Below are positions 31,732 to 33,735 of a DNA stretch of 33,735 nucleotides, piece by piece. The notes under the pieces were generated by a model. The model had not been told where the DNA came from. It worked only from the letters and a program-made list of their open reading frames with translations, and did no database searches. Source of the stretch: Clostridiales bacterium (GTDB lineage: Bacteria; Bacillota; Clostridia; Caldicoprobacterales; DTU083); NCBI GenBank assembly GCA_012510895.1, contig JAAZHD010000334.1, forward strand, positions 1 through 33,735. The letters run 5' to 3'. Both the position numbers and the translations under genes were made by a program. Each line of letters begins with the position of its first letter. Position 1 is the first letter of the stretch.

Positions 31732-33735
31732 TCATGCTTTATATTTAGCCGGTGAAACTCCGCAATTCGCCTTGAAGGCCCTGATAAAATTGGATGAACT
31801 GCCAAAACCCACTTCTACAGCGATATCTCCTACCTTTTTCTCTGTAGTGATTAACAGATGCTTTGCCAATTCAATCCGCTTGCCGGTAACATATTCCTTG
31901 AAACCGACCCCCACAATTTCCTTAAATAAGCGGCTCAGGGCGTATATGGATAAGTTAAAATGACCTGCCATCTGCAGCAGGCTTAAGTTATAATCTGTAA
32001 AGTGTTTGTCAACATAGCTGATGATGCTTTCATTTAACTTATTCTTTTCCTTCTCCTTTACCCTTGCTGCCCAGTCACAAACTTTGTTGATTTTGGGAAT
32101 CAGAATTTCTCTTAACTCAGAAAACCGATTGAATTCCAGTATGCTGTTTATGTTTTCCCGATCATCAGGTATGTTCATTTTATTTACAGTCTTTATATAC
32201 GAATCCAGTATTATATAGGATATATACCGTTCAACTAAAATAGACAGAACATTTTCTGAAATATGGTCTTCTATTTTCTTCAGATCTTCCAGGGCACCTT
32301 CTTTATTGCCGCTTTTCATATTGTTAAGAAAGGACAATACTTCCTGTGCCGGGTATTTTTCTATGCTGGACAGATTCTTTAACAAATCGTCATAATACTC
32401 CACTTTCCCGTCTGTTTCCAGCACGGATAAGGAGTTCAGATAAGAAGTCCTGATCTCCTTAATATTGTTTACCAGGTTCCCAATGCCAATCTTTATTTCT
32501 CCTGTTACAATTGATTTCAGATGCTGCTCTATATCCTGTATCAAGGAATCCCGATCTGTATGCTGGCTTAAGGCCAGTATAAAGACTGAATGTTTTTCAT
32601 AGGGCATGTCAATTAAAGCAACACGGGATCTATGCTTTTTATAAATATCTTTAATTAACAGTTCTCTTTTCACATTGTCAAGCACCAGGCCGTGGACAGT
32701 AAATGCACAATACCTGTCCTCGTTTAAAAATCTCGACAGCCATTTAATATCAGTATCTTCCACTCTTTCCCACGCCAATAACTTACTAAGGAGCAGGTCC
32801 ATAAGTTGTACACGCTGTTCCGAAATTGTTTCCTGCATCTGCGCATTTACGCTGCCCAGCCTGTCAAAAGCCAGTTCAATCAAATCAATTTCATTGGCAT
32901 CCCTGTTTTTAAAGCCTTTTGCATCATCTTCAGTTTCGCCTATTCTCCCTATTTTTCTGCTTAAGTTGTATATGGGTTTATAGCTGAAATAAACTGACAT
33001 AACTAAAAGAAGCAGCAAACCTGTCATAATGAACATAATCGTTAACTTAATTGTTTCATAAAATGTTTCCAGGTCCCCCTCCACTTCCGCCTGCGGAACA
33101 AGGGATAAAAAAGTTCTGTCCTGCCTTGGGTCGTAATATTTAAACAGGGTATATGTGGTATGGATGTCGGCATACTCCATCACATAGGTTTCATCGTCTA
33201 ATAAAAAATCCGTTAATTCCTAGCTCCGATAGATCTCAGCATCTACTTTTCCGTTTGTATACAGCAGGGTGTCTTTGGATTTAAACACCGATAAACCGTA
33301 GCTTTCATAGCCCAGGGTTCTCATAAGCGAAGTCTGCAATGCGTCAAAGTTCAATATATAAAAAATCAGGGTATCATCGATATCGCTCATGGAAACAGGT
33401 ACGCCCACAAACAGCTTGGCATTCTCCTTATCAAATGCATCATAGGTTGAAAAAAGTACTGTTCTTTTTTTGTGATCCCCGGTAAGAAAACCTTTCATGT
33501 TTTCTGCCACCTGCTCGTTGTCTCCGGAATGATAATGGATAAAACGCCCAAGACTGTATTTATAGTTGGTTGTAAGTATATAATCAGAACCTTTGAAAAA
33601 GATCCCTATGGTTTCCACCATAGGCACTGCGGCAGTGTAATCCTTCAGAGTAATAGTTGCTGCCTCGATCGTATTCCAAACAGAGCTCTCTACATACTCG
33701 CGATAAAGTTTGCGGTCAAGACTCATTTTAAGTGC
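31732..33735 (-). pseudogene. AraC-type transmembrane sensor-regulator, interrupted by an in-frame TAG and cut by the window edge
   Basis: One reading frame runs from the right edge to 31732 except for a single TAG at 33220-33222. Before the stop lies an extracytoplasmic sensor-like segment (Cache-like, with NTIEAATITLKDYTAAVPMV and YGLSVFKSKDTLLYTNG). After it the same domain resumes (ELTDFLLDDETYVM), then a membrane helix (LTIMFIMTGLLLLLVMSVYF), a long linker and a C-terminal AraC DNA-binding domain with two helix-turn-helices (SLLQMAGHFNLSIYALSRLF and VGDIAVEVGFGSSSNFIRAF). Such one-component regulators usually control carbohydrate uptake. TAG ends other genes in this window, so recoding is unlikely; this is a nonsense mutation or sequence error. 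The start is beyond the window. Confidence 0.85.

Noticed and set aside
33220-33222. Pyrrolysine or suppressor read-through of the TAG
   Set aside because: TAG is the normal stop of the coat-like gene and spoVAB here, and no pyl genes are visible. A point mutation or sequence error is simpler.

Overview
The window comes from an endospore-forming member of the Clostridia (Firmicutes). The evidence is a complete spoIIA operon (spoIIAA-spoIIAB-sigF) followed by spoVAA-spoVAB, yunB and bofC-type sporulation genes, an mrfAB pair, Gram-positive ribosome binding sites, and a SCIFF (six-cysteine) ribosomal peptide gene, a marker typical of Clostridia. Species cannot be named. Base composition is moderate and fairly even, so nothing looks like a large recent island. 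I saw no rRNA, tRNA, CRISPR array or insertion sequence.

Region 1 (1-12224, all minus strand). Read in transcription order from right to left: yunB; yebC; a cytosolic Amidase_6-type hydrolase; a BofC-like protein; proB-proA; a Gfo/Idh/MocA oxidoreductase; ruvC-ruvA-ruvB; queA-tgt; yajC; a four-helix membrane protein of the TIGR04086 type; and scfA, the 45-residue SCIFF precursor. scfA has its own extended -10 promoter and is followed by a perfect 12-bp hairpin. Its radical-SAM maturase gene scfB would lie just beyond the left edge. The yebC-bofC-ruv-queA-tgt-yajC backbone matches the gene order I recall from Bacillus and Clostridia. The Gfo/Idh gene, proBA and the amidase look like inserts in that backbone.

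Region 2 (12423-15332, plus). A large bifunctional penicillin-binding protein with a Cys-bearing C-terminal extension and a Gly-Asn-Asn repeat tail. It converges on spoVAB, with a shared terminator hairpin inside the last codons of spoVAB.

Region 3 (15334-23194, minus). In transcription order: a divergent, probably specialised ftsH; a Tyr/Arg-rich coat-like protein behind a sigma-K-type promoter; a lone alpha-oxoamine synthase resembling serine palmitoyltransferases; rplY/ctc plus a 74-residue unknown; and the sporulation cluster spoIIAA-spoIIAB-sigF-(small membrane ORF)-spoVAA-spoVAB. A near-consensus sigma-H promoter precedes spoIIAA and implies a TTG start for it.

Region 4 (23510-26145, plus). 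A second bifunctional penicillin-binding protein split by one missing base near 24314-24316; all catalytic motifs survive on the two sides.

Region 5 (26099-33735, minus). An AraC-type membrane sensor-regulator, cut by the window edge and interrupted by an in-frame TAG; a class-III aminotransferase; and the mrfA-mrfB-TPR operon, probably for DNA repair.

The window is therefore mostly housekeeping and sporulation genes. The most interesting parts are the SCIFF locus, the two genes broken by single-base lesions (real pseudogenes or sequence errors), the sporulation promoters, and several small uncharacterised ORFs. Starts are often TTG or GTG here, so many N-termini were set from ribosome binding sites.
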